Part shown: positions 8,312-17,671 of the stretch, piece after piece | Layout: each line of letters begins with the position of its first letter | Position numbering within the stretch: the stretch's first letter is position 1 | Assembly: GCF_001677885.1 (NCBI RefSeq) | Contig: NZ_LOCQ01000057.1 | Span: 62,001 to 126,000 of the forward strand | Origin: Janthinobacterium psychrotolerans | GTDB taxonomy: Bacteria; Pseudomonadota; Gammaproteobacteria; Burkholderiales; Burkholderiaceae_D | Length of the DNA: 64,000 nucleotides | Direction of reading: 5' to 3' | The notes under the pieces: model-generated | What the model was told of the DNA's origin: nothing | The model's database searches: none | Seen by the model: only the letters and a program-made list of their open reading frames with translations | Translations under genes and position numbers: made by a program

Positions 8312-9898
8312 TCAATGGTGGGCCAGTTGTTCCTTGACGCCAACGCAGTTGCGCCCTCTTTCCTTGGCTATATACAAGGCCGCGTCGGCGCCCAGCAGGA
8401 TTGAGGCGCTATCGCCGTCCTGCTCGCTCGACGATACCACACCCAGCGACACGGTCACCGTGCCGGCGCCGGGTATCCGCGTCTCAAACACCCTGTCGCG
8501 CAGCCGTTCGGCCACCTGCAGCGCCACGTCCAGGCTGGCGTCGGGCAGCAGCATGATGAATTCATCGCCGCCATTACGGCACAGCACGTCGGCGTCGCGC
8601 GAACCGGCGCGCATCAACTGCGCCAGGCGCAGGATCACGGCGTCGCCCACGGCATGGCCATGGCGGTCGTTGACCTGTTTGAAGTGGTCGATATCGATGG
8701 CGATCACGGAAAACGGCCGCGCCTGCGCCTGCCATGCTTCCAGTGCGGCCGACAAGCCGCGCCGGTTGGCCAGGCCCGTCAGCGGATCGGTCTGCACGTC
8801 GCTGTTGAGCTTGCCTATTTTTTTCTGCAACAAGGACATGCCGAGCAACAAGGCGCGCTTGATCTGCGCCGCTTCCAGGTACCACACGCCGATGCTGCCG
8901 ATGCGCTCGGCCATGCCGGGCGTATCCATGCGGCTGGCGCCTTCGGCCAGCTGCACCAGCGGCCGCGAAATCAGCCGTGCCAGCCACCAGATCAATGGCA
9001 GGCTGAGCAAGGCAATCGGCAGGCTGTGCCACAGGGTATCGCGCAGCAGCTGGTTCAACGGCGCCAGCGTGGCCAGGATCGGGCGCTGCGCCACGATGCC
9101 CCAGCCCGTTGACGGCAGCACGGCATAGCCGGCCAGCATGCCGACACCCAGGGTATTGACGGTGGGGCCGGCGCCGCTTTCGCCGCGCACGATGGCGTCG
9201 ATCACCGCATTGGCGCCGGCGGTGGCGCCCAGGCGGCCGGGGTCGGGGTGATAGAGCAGGCGCCGCCGCTGGTCGACCACATATAAATAAGAGCCATCAC
9301 GGTAGTAATGCTGGCCCAGCAGGCTGGACAGGATATTCTGCTGCTTCAGGTAAATCGAGCCACCCACATAACCGAGATAGCGCCCGCGCGCGTCGACTAT
9401 CGGATGGGAGATAAAGATCACCAGGTTGCCCGCCGAGGACAGATAGGGCTGGCTGATCAGGGGCCGCCGTTCGCGCAGCGCCTGCAGCGCGCCGCTTGAC
9501 GCCAGCTGGGCATTTTGCACCGCCAGGGTTTCCGGCGAGACGGCCAGTACCACGCCCCTGGCGTTGACGACAAGAACCGAGTTGAAGCTGTTGGTCTGTG
9601 CACGCAAGCGCCCGGCCTCGGCCTTCAGGCCGGCCACATCGCCAAAGCGGCGCGCCAGCAGCCCGGCACTGTAGGCCAGCTGCTGGCGCGTCGACTGCAG
9701 GAAATCCTCGGTGCTGCCGGCCAGCTTGTGCGCATACGCCTGATTCGCTTCGAGGGTGCTGTCGATGAGCAACTGGCGCTGCACGCGATAGCTGGCATAA
9801 AAGGTATTGGCCAGCGCAAGGATGGCGCTGGCAAACGCCACCAGCAAGATCAAACGGCGCAAGTTGATGCGCGAGGACAGCTTGGGATGATGCGGCAT
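8312..9898 (-). CDS. Membrane diguanylate cyclase with periplasmic Cache sensor
   Basis: The protein has a first transmembrane helix, an approximately 230-residue periplasmic double-Cache-like domain, a second helix near residue 295 and a C-terminal GGDEF domain. The active-site motif is RNGGDEF, and an RxxD inhibitory site (RDAD) lies just upstream, so it should make c-di-GMP with product inhibition. About 60 residues between the second helix and the GGDEF domain resemble a short HAMP-like or helical linker. The 528-residue form starts at MPHHPK; an in-frame ATG at 9934 gives 12 more residues, and neither start has a strong ribosome-binding site. Confidence 0.9.
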   Translation of the reverse strand: MPHHPKLSSRINLRRLILLVAFASAILALANTFYASYRVQRQLLIDSTLEANQAYAHKLAGSTEDFLQSTRQQLAYSAGLLARRFGDVAGLKAEAGRLRAQTNSFNSVLVVNARGVVLAVSPETLAVQNAQLASSGALQALRERRPLISQPYLSSAGNLVIFISHPIVDARGRYLGYVGGSIYLKQQNILSSLLGQHYYRDGSYLYVVDQRRRLLYHPDPGRLGATAGANAVIDAIVRGESGAGPTVNTLGVGMLAGYAVLPSTGWGIVAQRPILATLAPLNQLLRDTLWHSLPIALLSLPLIWWLARLISRPLVQLAEGASRMDTPGMAERIGSIGVWYLEAAQIKRALLLGMSLLQKKIGKLNSDVQTDPLTGLANRRGLSAALEAWQAQARPFSVIAIDIDHFKQVNDRHGHAVGDAVILRLAQLMRAGSRDADVLCRNGGDEFIMLLPDASLDVALQVAERLRDRVFETRIPGAGTVTVSLGVVSSSEQDGDSASILLGADAALYIAKERGRNCVGVKEQLAHH

Positions 9899-10012
9899 GA
9901 GCAGGACGGCGCCAGAAAAGCACGCATTATACATATCTTTAGGGCAACAACAGACGATGGCAACCGTCTATTGCGCCAGGCACCGCGCCGCATCCATGCG
10001 CCAGCAACCGCG

Positions 10013-10771
10013 TTATCTGGGCTGCATGCGTATCGCGCCGTCGAGCCGGATGGTTTCGCCATTGAGCATCACGTTTTCAATGATGGCGCGCGCCAGTTGG
10101 GCGTATTCGGCCGCCTTGCCCAGCCGTGGCGGGAAAGGCACCATCTGGCCCAGCGCCTGCTGCACTTCGGGCGGCATGGCCAGCAACATCGGCGTTTCGA
10201 AGATGCCCGGCGCAATCGTCATCACGCGGATGCCGCTGCGCGCCAGGTCGCGCGCCATCGGCAGGGTCATGCCGGCCACGCCCGCCTTCGACGCGGCATA
10301 GGCGGCCTGGCCGATCTGGCCGTCGAAAGCGGCCACCGAGGCGGTATTGATCAGCACGCCGCGCTCGCCATCCCCGGTCGGCGCCTGCTGTGCCATCGCT
10401 TCGGCGGCCAGCCGGCACATATTGAAAGTGCCGGCCAGGTTGATGCCGACCACGCGCTGGAACAGGTCCAGCCGGTGGGGGCCGTCCTTGCCGACGGTTT
10501 TCCCGGCCGGCGCCACGCCTGCGCAATTGACCAGGCCGCGCAAGGTGCCTGCGGCAACGGCGGCGGCGACCACCGCGCGGCCGTCGTCCTCCGACGTCAC
10601 GTCGCAGTGCACGAAGACGGCGTTCAGTTCGGCCGCCAGCGCGGCGCCGGCCTGGTCCTGGACGTCGGCCAGCACGGCCTTGCCGCCCTGCGCCACGATC
10701 ATGCGCGCGGTGGCCGCGCCCAGGCCCGACGCGCCGCCGGTAATGATGAAGACTTGATCCTTGATCCGCAT
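10013..10771 (-). CDS. SDR oxidoreductase, 3-hydroxyacyl-CoA dehydrogenase type II-like
   Basis: This 252-residue short-chain dehydrogenase has the TGGASGLG cofactor motif (11-18), NCAG, a catalytic Ser in NTASVA and the YAASK catalytic pair. Its nearest recognisable relatives by motif are the HSD17B10-type NAD-dependent 3-hydroxyacyl-CoA dehydrogenases. It is the last gene of the cluster led by the GntR regulator. Together with the adjacent enoyl-CoA hydratase-like gene it suggests a beta-oxidation-like arm acting on a CoA thioester. Confidence 0.85.
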   Translation of the reverse strand: MRIKDQVFIITGGASGLGAATARMIVAQGGKAVLADVQDQAGAALAAELNAVFVHCDVTSEDDGRAVVAAAVAAGTLRGLVNCAGVAPAGKTVGKDGPHRLDLFQRVVGINLAGTFNMCRLAAEAMAQQAPTGDGERGVLINTASVAAFDGQIGQAAYAASKAGVAGMTLPMARDLARSGIRVMTIAPGIFETPMLLAMPPEVQQALGQMVPFPPRLGKAAEYAQLARAIIENVMLNGETIRLDGAIRMQPR

Positions 10772-10822
10772 TGCTTGCTTTCCTTGCTAAAAGTGCGCCG
10801 CCGCGAACACGGCGGCATGGCG

Positions 10823-11653
10823 TCAGCGGCCGCTGTACTGCGGCGCGCGCTTGTCGAGAAAGGCGCCGACCGCTTCCAGGTGGTCGGCCGTGTTATGGCA
10901 GACGCCCTGCAGCACCGCGCACTGGTCGAGGAAGTCGGCCAGCTCCTGGCGCTGCGCCGACTTCATCAGGCGCTTGCTCATGCGCAGTGCCTGCGGTGGC
11001 TTGGCGGCAAAACCGGCGGCCAGCGCCTGCGCGCGCGCCATCAGCGCCGCGCCGTCGACCACCTCCATCACGATGCCCATCGCCTGCGCTTCGGCCGCGC
11101 CGAACACGCGGCCGCTGAAGGTCAGTTCGGCCGCGCGCTGGTAGCCGATCAGGCGCTGCAGGAACCAGGCGCCGCCGTCGCCGGGAATGATGCCCATGTT
11201 GACAAAGGTCTCGCCCATCACCGCCTCGCTGGCGGCCAGGCGGATATCGCACATGCAGGCCAGGTCGAAACCGGCGCCGATGGCCGCGCCGTTGATGGCG
11301 GCGATCACCGGCACTTCGAGCCGGTGCATGGCCAGCGGGATGCGCTGTATGCCTTCGCGGTACTGCTTCTGTACGGCGTACACGTCGCCGCCAAACGTGC
11401 CTTCGCGGCCCAGCATGTGCTTGACGTTGCCGCCGGCCGAAAAGGCCTTGCCGGCGCCCGTGACAATCAGCGCCGAGACCGCCTCGTTGGTGTTGACCCA
11501 GCGCGCCACGGCCTCGATGTCGTCGACCAGGCGGGTGCCGGTCAGCTCGTTGCGTACGTCGTCGCGGTTCAGGGTCAGGGTGGCCACGCGGCCATCGAGC
11601 TGCAGCAGCGCATCATGCAGCTGCGGCAGGGAAGGAGTCGTTGTTTGGTGCAT
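10823..11653 (-). CDS. Enoyl-CoA hydratase/isomerase family protein
   Basis: A crotonase-fold enzyme of 276 residues. Oxyanion-hole segments are visible (FSAGGNVKHM and GAAIGAGFDLACMCDIRLA), as is the conserved GIIPGDGG turn. By alignment to rat crotonase, the position of Glu144 is Asp (GFDL) and that of Glu164 is Phe (ETFVNMG), so the two-glutamate hydratase site is not conserved. Isomerase, hydrolase or other crotonase chemistry is as likely as hydration. The neighbours (CoA-transferase, SDR, transporter) place it in acyl-CoA catabolism. Confidence 0.8.
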   Translation of the reverse strand: MHQTTTPSLPQLHDALLQLDGRVATLTLNRDDVRNELTGTRLVDDIEAVARWVNTNEAVSALIVTGAGKAFSAGGNVKHMLGREGTFGGDVYAVQKQYREGIQRIPLAMHRLEVPVIAAINGAAIGAGFDLACMCDIRLAASEAVMGETFVNMGIIPGDGGAWFLQRLIGYQRAAELTFSGRVFGAAEAQAMGIVMEVVDGAALMARAQALAAGFAAKPPQALRMSKRLMKSAQRQELADFLDQCAVLQGVCHNTADHLEAVGAFLDKRAPQYSGR

Positions 11654-11674
11654 ATTGTTCGCTTTCGATAACGG

Positions 11675-12124
11675 TTATTGATAAATGCCGCACATGATGA
11701 TCAGGTCGCCTGACTTTTCCAGCCAGGTCGATTTCTGCTCGACCTTGCCGCTTTGCGGATTGGGCCATTTGTAGTCGACCCAGCCGCGTCCCTTTTCCAG
11801 GGCCAGCGCGCGCTGGGCCTGGAAGATCGCCTTGCCGTCGGCATCGCGGATATCGCCGGTGGCCTTGCCGACCAGGCGCGGATTCAGGTGCGCCAGGCCA
11901 TTGCCCTGCAGGTCGAACACCGCCAGGTACAGGTCGCGGTCGCGGAACTGGCCCTGCGGCCGGTTGAATTCCTCCAGTGCCTTTTGCCGGCCGTGCTGTT
12001 GCAGGTACAGCACCGCCTTGCCGACCATCGCCTGCGCCTCGGCGGCGCTGCCGCGTCCGGCGCCATGCGCCGCGCCGCCCAGCAGTGCCAGCCACAGCGC
12101 CAGGGCCCACGTCACGGCGCGCAT
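11675..12124 (-). CDS. Stand-alone secreted Cache-domain protein
   Basis: The 149-residue product consists of a signal peptide (MRAVTWALALWLALLGGAAHG) and a single Cache-type sensor domain. Landmarks are LYLAVFDLQGNGLAHLNPRLVGK, read in two pieces as LYLAVFDLQG and NGLAHLNPRLVGK, and the later WVDYKWPNP. There is no transmembrane anchor or output module. The ATG overlaps the transporter stop as TGATG. Single Cache proteins usually bind small carboxylates; here it may present the substrate to the transporter or a separate sensor, which is inference. Confidence 0.8.
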   Translation of the reverse strand: MRAVTWALALWLALLGGAAHGAGRGSAAEAQAMVGKAVLYLQQHGRQKALEEFNRPQGQFRDRDLYLAVFDLQGNGLAHLNPRLVGKATGDIRDADGKAIFQAQRALALEKGRGWVDYKWPNPQSGKVEQKSTWLEKSGDLIIMCGIYQ

Positions 12125-13524
12125 CAGGCGTCCCTCCGCTGCCAGGCACTGGCCTGCAAGGGTAGTTCCGCCCGTCGCGCGCGGCGCCGCATCACCAGCA
12201 GCGCGCCGGCCAGTACCAGCGCGGGCGTGGCCGCCACCAGGAACAGCGACGAGATGCTCCAGTGATTGGCCAGCAGGACGCCGCCCAGCACCGGTGCCAG
12301 GATCGAGCCGAAACGGCCCACGCCCAGTGCCCAGCCGATGCCGGTGGTGCGCAAGGACACGGGATACGACGCCACCGCCAGCGCATTGATGCCGTTCAGG
12401 CCGCCAATCGCGCAAAAGCCGACCACGAACACCACCGCGAACAGCGCCGGTGGCGAGGTGGCCACCTGGCCGATCAGGGCGATCGCCAGCGCGCCGACCA
12501 GGTAGCTGGCCGGCAGCACGCGGAAATAGCCATAGCGGGTAATCAGGCGCGCCAGGCACAGGGCGCCGAGCACGCTGGCGATCTGCAGGATGGTGCCGGC
12601 GATAACGGAGGTGCGCAGCGGCAAGCCGGCATCCTTGACCAGGGTCGGCAGCCAGTTGGCCAGGAAATACAGGATCGCCAGATTGGCGAAATGCATCAGC
12701 CACAGCAGCAAGGTGGTGGTGCGCCGCCCTTCGCTGAACAGCTGGCCGATCGGCGCGCCGGCCGGACGTGCTTCGCCGTAGACGATGCGCGCTTCATCGG
12801 CCACCGCCACCTGCGGCGCGATACGGCGCAAGATGCCGAGCACGGCCGCGCGCTGGGCCGGGCCCTGGCGCCGCAGCAACACGTCCAGCGACTCGGGCAA
12901 CATGAACAGCATCAGCACGCCGACCACGATCGGGCCGACACCGCCGACCACGAAGACCGCGCGCCAGCCGAAGTCCGGTATCAGCAAGGCCGCCGTGGCG
13001 CCGCCGACCGCCGCGCCGATCGACAGGCAGCAGGCCATCATCATCACCAGGAAGGTCTTGTGGCGGCCGGGGCTGTATTCGCTGGTCAGCGCGAGCGCAT
13101 TGGGCAGGATGGCGCCCAGGCCAATGCCGGTCACAAAGCGCAACGCCAGCAGCGCTTCGACCGACTGCGCGCTCGAGGTGGCCAGCGTCACCACGCCGGA
13201 CAGGATCACGGCGCCGATCAGCACCGGCCGCCGGCCGTAGCGGTCGGCTACCGCGCTCAGCATCAGCGAGCCGATCACCATGCCGATCAGGCTGGCCGAA
13301 AAGATCGGCCCGAACACGGCCGGTCCCACTTGCCAGTCCTGCCGGATGGCGGGCGCGACAAAGCCCATGGCTTGCACGTCGAAGCCGTCGAACACGACGG
13401 CCAGTGCGCACAGCAGCAGTATGCGGACCTGGTAGGCGCCCAGCTTGCTGCGGTCGATGATGTCCGAGAGCACGATCGCTCCCGCTGCGGACGTGCCGGT
13501 GGCCGCCCGCCGATGGTCTGGCAT
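12124..13524 (-). CDS. MFS transporter, aromatic acid:H+ symporter (AAHS) type
   Basis: A 12-helix major facilitator. The first helix carries the DGFDVQ motif typical of AAHS proteins (PcaK, BenK, MhpT relatives), and the loop between helices 2 and 3 carries ADRYGRRP. The family takes up aromatic acids with protons. The ATG at 13524 gives 466 residues; a TTG two codons upstream sits nearer the GGAGAC ribosome-binding site and may be used. The gene is translationally coupled to the downstream Cache protein. Its position in the cluster argues that the pathway substrate is an imported aromatic or related acid. Confidence 0.88.
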   Translation of the reverse strand: MPDHRRAATGTSAAGAIVLSDIIDRSKLGAYQVRILLLCALAVVFDGFDVQAMGFVAPAIRQDWQVGPAVFGPIFSASLIGMVIGSLMLSAVADRYGRRPVLIGAVILSGVVTLATSSAQSVEALLALRFVTGIGLGAILPNALALTSEYSPGRHKTFLVMMMACCLSIGAAVGGATAALLIPDFGWRAVFVVGGVGPIVVGVLMLFMLPESLDVLLRRQGPAQRAAVLGILRRIAPQVAVADEARIVYGEARPAGAPIGQLFSEGRRTTTLLLWLMHFANLAILYFLANWLPTLVKDAGLPLRTSVIAGTILQIASVLGALCLARLITRYGYFRVLPASYLVGALAIALIGQVATSPPALFAVVFVVGFCAIGGLNGINALAVASYPVSLRTTGIGWALGVGRFGSILAPVLGGVLLANHWSISSLFLVAATPALVLAGALLVMRRRARRAELPLQASAWQRRDA

Positions 13525-13569
13525 GTTCAAGTTTGTCTCCTGTATTGGTATTGTTTGACTTGCCCAGCT

Positions 13570-14838
13570 TTAAATAGTATGCGCCCGCACCTCCCCATCA
13601 GCTTCCTGCAAGCAGGCGATGGCGCCGGCCGCGCACAGCGCATCGATGCGCGTCTCGTCCAGCTGCAGCAACTCACGCAGCACGGCCCGCGTATGCTGGC
13701 CCAGCAGCGGCGGCGCGTGGCGGTAGCTGACCGGCGTGGCCGACAGCCGGAGCGGACTGGCCACCAGCGCCACCTGGCCCGCCAGCGGATGGGCCATCTG
13801 CACGCGCATGCCGCGCGCGACCACTTGCGGGTCCTCGAACACCTGGCGCACATCGTTGATCGGCCCGCAAGGCACGCCGGCCTGTTCGAACAGCCCGACC
13901 CAGTGACCGGTGCCCTGGCGCAAGGTCTGCTCCTGCAGCAGGGCGATCAGTTCGACCCGGTTGGCCACCCGCGCCACATTGCTGCAAAAGCGCGCATCCT
14001 CGGCCCAGCCAGGCTGACCCAGCGCCTGGCACAGGCGCGCGAACTGGCCGTCATTGCCCACCGCAATGATCATGAAGCCATCGGCGGTGGCGAAATCCTG
14101 GTAGGGCACGATGCTGGGGTGGGCATTGCCCATGCGTTGCGGCACCACGCCGGTACTCAGGTAGTTCATGGCCTGGTTGGCCAGGCCGGCCACCTGCACA
14201 TCGAGCAAGGCCAGGTCGATATGCTGGCCGCTGCCCGACACGGCGCGCGCAGACAGCGCCGCCAGCACACCGATCACGGCATACAGCCCCGTCATCACAT
14301 CGGTCAGCGCCACGCCCACCTTCATCGGCCCGGCGCCCGGCTGGTCGCCGCCGTGGCCGGTGATGCTCATCAGGCCGCCCAGTCCCTGCATCAGAAAATC
14401 GTAGCCGGCGCGCGCCGCATACGGGCCATCCTGGCCGAAACCGGTAATCGAGCAATACACCAGGCGCGGGTTGAGCTTGCTCAGCGTGGCGTGGTCGAGG
14501 CCGTAACGCTGCAGGCCGTCGACCTTGAAATTCTCGATCAGCACATCGCACTCGGCAGCCAGCGCGCGCACCAGCGCCTGCCCCTCCGGATGCGCCAGGT
14601 CGATCGCCACCGATTTCTTGTTGCGGTTGGCGGTGGCAAAATACGCGGCCTCGGCCGTCGGCTGGCCATCGGCGCCGGTGAGATACGGCGGGCCCCAGGC
14701 GCGCGTATCGTCGCCCACGCCCAGCCGCTCGACCTTGATCACTTCGGCGCCCAGGTCGGCCAGGATCTGGCCGGCCAGCGGCCCGGCCAGCACGCGCGAC
14801 AGGTCCAGCACTTTCAGGTGCGACAGCGCGCCGCTCAT
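13570..14838 (-). CDS. CaiB/BaiF family CoA-transferase
   Basis: A class III CoA-transferase of 422 residues, normal length for the family. It starts with LKVLDLSRVLAGPLAGQILADLGAEVIKVE (quoted in part: LDLSRVLAGP, LGAEVIKVE). The expected catalytic Asp is in VALTDVMTGLYAV, about residue 175. Such enzymes move CoA between a donor thioester and a carboxylic acid without ATP. In this cluster it would activate the acid delivered by the AAHS transporter or a ring-cleavage product. The substrate cannot be read from the sequence. Confidence 0.9.
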   Translation of the reverse strand: MSGALSHLKVLDLSRVLAGPLAGQILADLGAEVIKVERLGVGDDTRAWGPPYLTGADGQPTAEAAYFATANRNKKSVAIDLAHPEGQALVRALAAECDVLIENFKVDGLQRYGLDHATLSKLNPRLVYCSITGFGQDGPYAARAGYDFLMQGLGGLMSITGHGGDQPGAGPMKVGVALTDVMTGLYAVIGVLAALSARAVSGSGQHIDLALLDVQVAGLANQAMNYLSTGVVPQRMGNAHPSIVPYQDFATADGFMIIAVGNDGQFARLCQALGQPGWAEDARFCSNVARVANRVELIALLQEQTLRQGTGHWVGLFEQAGVPCGPINDVRQVFEDPQVVARGMRVQMAHPLAGQVALVASPLRLSATPVSYRHAPPLLGQHTRAVLRELLQLDETRIDALCAAGAIACLQEADGEVRAHTI

Positions 14839-14888
14839 GCGCCGCTCCGCTTGTTGTTAAGCTTCGATATCATGATTTTTCCCGACGA

Positions 14889-16325
14889 TCAGCAAGGTGC
14901 AATATAAGCGGTCTTCACCGTGGTGTAGAACTCGGCCGCATGGCGGCCCTGTTCGCGCGCGCCGTAGCTCGATCCCTTGCGCCCGCCAAACGGCACGTGA
15001 TAATCGACCCCGGCAGTGGGCACGTTGACCATCACCATGCCGACCTGGGCGTTGCGCCGGAAATGGCTGGCGTATTTCAGCGAGGTGGTGGCGATGCCGG
15101 CCGTCAGGCCGAACGGCGTGTCGTTGGCCAGCGCCAGCGCCTCCTCGTAATCGCGCACGCGGATCACGCCGGCCACCGGGCCGAACACTTCCTCGCGGTT
15201 CAGCCGCATGGAAGGCGTGGTGTCGGCAAACAGCGCCGGCGCCAGGTAAAAGCCGCGCGTGGCGCGTTCCAGCCGTGCGCCGCCGGCCACCAGGCGCGCG
15301 CCGTCGGCACGCGCCGAGGCGATGTATTCGAGGTTCTTGTCGAGCTGGCGCTGGTCGACCACCGGGCCGATCTCGGTGCCTGCCTGCAAGGCGTGGCCCA
15401 CCTGCAAGGCCTGCACGCGCTGGCCCAGCGCGGCAACAAAGCGGTCGTGGATGGCGTCGGTGACGATCAGGCGGCTGGCCGCCGTGCAGCGCTGGCCGGT
15501 GGAATAGAACGCACTTTGCAGCGACACGGTCACGGCCGTATCGAGGTCGGCGTCATCGAGAATGACTTGCGGATTCTTGCCGCCCATTTCCAGCTGCAGC
15601 TTGGTCATATTGGCCACCGCCTGCGCCGCCACGCGCCGGCCCACGGCTTGCGAGCCGGTAAAGCTGATGGCATCGACATACGGCGAGGCCGACAGCACCG
15701 CGCCGACGACGTCGCCGCGGCCCATCACCAGGTTGAACACACCGGCCGGCACGCCGCTGCGGGCGATGATGTCAGCCAGCGCCCAGGCGCTGCCCGGCGT
15801 CAGTTCGGCGGGCTTGAAGACCACGCAGTTGCCATACGCCAGGGCCGGTGCGATCTTCCAGGCAGGAATGGCGATCGGAAAGTTCCACGGCGTGATCAGG
15901 GCCACCACGCCGACCGGCTCGCGGCTGATCTCGACCCCGATCCCGGGGCGCACCGACGGCAGGGTCTCGCCGCCGCTGCGCAGCACTTCGCCGGCAAAAA
16001 ACTTGAAGATATTGCCGGCGCGAACCACCTCGCCGATGCCCTCGGCCAGCGGCTTGCCTTCCTCGCGCGACAGCAGCTGACCCAGTTCGGCGCTGCGCGC
16101 GAGGATTTCCGTGCCGATCCGGTCCAGCATGTCGGCGCGCGCCTGGATGGGCCCACGGGCCCAGGCCGGAAACGCCGCGCGCGCCGCCGCGATGGCGTCC
16201 TGCGCCTGCGCCGCCGTGGCAAAGCGGTACTCGCCCACCACCTCGGCCGTATCGGACGGGTTCAGGTTGGCGACCAGCTCGCCGCCACCGACCCATGCGC
16301 CGTCGATCAAATTATCATATGTCAT
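14889..16325 (-). CDS. NAD(P)-dependent aldehyde dehydrogenase
   Basis: The 478-residue enzyme shows the ALDH hallmarks: PWNFPIAIPAWKIAPAL (cofactor and substrate channel), ISFTGSQAVGR, the general-base Glu in QLEMGGKNPQ and the nucleophile Cys in TGQRCTAASR. It most resembles the succinate- or ketoglutarate-semialdehyde-type group, which oxidises small acidic aldehydes. In this cluster it may oxidise a semialdehyde from ring cleavage. It is 50 bp from the CoA-transferase and 24 bp from the DUF3237 gene. Confidence 0.88.
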   Translation of the reverse strand: MTYDNLIDGAWVGGGELVANLNPSDTAEVVGEYRFATAAQAQDAIAAARAAFPAWARGPIQARADMLDRIGTEILARSAELGQLLSREEGKPLAEGIGEVVRAGNIFKFFAGEVLRSGGETLPSVRPGIGVEISREPVGVVALITPWNFPIAIPAWKIAPALAYGNCVVFKPAELTPGSAWALADIIARSGVPAGVFNLVMGRGDVVGAVLSASPYVDAISFTGSQAVGRRVAAQAVANMTKLQLEMGGKNPQVILDDADLDTAVTVSLQSAFYSTGQRCTAASRLIVTDAIHDRFVAALGQRVQALQVGHALQAGTEIGPVVDQRQLDKNLEYIASARADGARLVAGGARLERATRGFYLAPALFADTTPSMRLNREEVFGPVAGVIRVRDYEEALALANDTPFGLTAGIATTSLKYASHFRRNAQVGMVMVNVPTAGVDYHVPFGGRKGSSYGAREQGRHAAEFYTTVKTAYIAPC

Positions 16326-16349
16326 TGTCGTCTCCAGTCAGGCCAGGGT

Positions 16350-16799
16350 TTACAGCACTTGCCAGGCGTGCAGCACCACGCTGCCGCCCTGGCGCTCGGC
16401 CTGCGCCACGGCGATCGCGCCATTGAGCCAGGCCAGCGCCGGGGCCGACGTTTCAAAGCGCATCACGGTGCGGAAAAAATACTCGCTTGGTGCCACCGCC
16501 TCGCCACTGGCCAGGCGCGCCATCACCTCGGCCGGCCCATGGCGGTAACCCTGGTTGACGATGCGCAACAATTCGCCATGCTCCAGCCGCACGACATAGG
16601 CGGCGTCGATTTCCAGCACACCGTCGGCGCGCAGCAGCTGCGTATCGCTGCCGGACAGCAATTGGCCGCGCAGCTGCGGTCCTTCCAGGATGCCGCCGTC
16701 GATGCCGGCCACGCGCCGCTCGCCGACCGCCAGCGGCCCCAGCGAGACCAGCGCACCGAGGCGCAAGGTCAGGTCGAACAAATGCTTGGTGGCAATCAT
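16350..16799 (-). CDS. DUF3237 (UPF0311) family protein
   Basis: The 149-residue product matches DUF3237 proteins: FDLTLRLG near the start, RVAGIDGGILEGPQLRGQL, GVLEIDAAYVVRLEHG and the later SEYFFRTVMRFET. These are predicted beta-barrels of unsettled function that often sit in catabolic operons. The ATG at 16799 overlaps the FAH gene stop by four bases (ATGA). An in-frame extension far upstream lies wholly inside the FAH gene and is rejected. Tight coupling to the FAH hydrolase suggests action on the same intermediate. Confidence 0.82.
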   Translation of the reverse strand: MIATKHLFDLTLRLGALVSLGPLAVGERRVAGIDGGILEGPQLRGQLLSGSDTQLLRADGVLEIDAAYVVRLEHGELLRIVNQGYRHGPAEVMARLASGEAVAPSEYFFRTVMRFETSAPALAWLNGAIAVAQAERQGGSVVLHAWQVL

Positions 16800-17671
16800 G
16801 ACGCGGCCTGCTCGTCGATCACGCTGTTGCGCAGCACGCCGATCTTTTCGATTTCCACTTCGACCACGTCGGACGGGCGCAGGAAACGCGGTGGCTTGAG
16901 GGTCCAGCCGGTGCCGGCCGGCGTGCCGGTGACGATCACGTCGCCCGGCACCAGGTCGAAAATGGTGGAGATATAGTTGATCAGGCGCGGCACGCCGAAA
17001 ATCATGTTGCTGGTGTGCGAGTCCTGCACCAGTTCGCCATTGAGGCGGGTTTGCAGCTTGAGCTGCGACGGATCGGCGATCTCGTCGGCCGTCACCATCC
17101 ACGGCCCGAAGCCGCCGGTGCCGACGAAATTCTTGCCGGCCGCGATCTGCTGCGCATGGAATTGCCATTCGCGCACGCTGGCGTCGTTGTAGCAGGCATA
17201 GCCGGCGACATGCGACAGAGCCTCGCTTTCGGCAATATGGCGCCCGCCCTTGCCGATGATGACGGCCAGTTCGCCTTCCCAGTCGAGCTGCTCGGAAATG
17301 GCCGGGCGCACGATCGGCGCCTCATGGCCGATCTGCGAGCGCCACACGCGCAGGAACAGCGGCGGAAACTGCGGTACTTCGCGCTTCAGGCCGGCGGCCA
17401 CCACTTCATTGTGGTGGTCGAGATAGTTCCTTACCAGCAGGACGATTTTTTCAGGACGGGTAATTACCGGCAGCGGCGTGATGTCGGACAGGCGCAGGTC
17501 CGGCTGGCGCCCTGCCAGCAAGGCCTCGCGGCGGTCAAAATCGGCGCTGCCGATAAAGTCCTGCAGCAGCGGATACTGGCCGGCAAACGCCAGGCCCAGA
17601 TCGACGACGCCGTCGCCGAGCACGGCGCCCCAGCTGTCACGGCCATTGCAGGTAAAAGAGAGCAGTTTCAT
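16796..17671 (-). CDS. Fumarylacetoacetate hydrolase family protein
   Basis: This 291-residue protein has the FAH C-terminal domain. Metal-site and core motifs are visible: DWEGELAVIIGKGGR (acidic ligands), PGDVIVTGTPAGTG and a preceding YLDHHNEV region. Family members hydrolyse or hydrate beta-diketo or 2-oxo acids left by aromatic ring cleavage, such as fumarylpyruvate or 2-hydroxymuconate derivatives. The ATG at 17671 follows AGGATCACC. Its place between a VOC ring-cleavage candidate and DUF3237 fits a role just after ring opening. Confidence 0.88.
   Translation of the reverse strand: MKLLSFTCNGRDSWGAVLGDGVVDLGLAFAGQYPLLQDFIGSADFDRREALLAGRQPDLRLSDITPLPVITRPEKIVLLVRNYLDHHNEVVAAGLKREVPQFPPLFLRVWRSQIGHEAPIVRPAISEQLDWEGELAVIIGKGGRHIAESEALSHVAGYACYNDASVREWQFHAQQIAAGKNFVGTGGFGPWMVTADEIADPSQLKLQTRLNGELVQDSHTSNMIFGVPRLINYISTIFDLVPGDVIVTGTPAGTGWTLKPPRFLRPSDVVEVEIEKIGVLRNSVIDEQAAS

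Noticed and set aside
12262-14907. Plus-strand frame of 881 codons
   Set aside because: It runs antisense through both the MFS transporter and the CoA-transferase, has Gln/Arg/His-rich composition and no family features.
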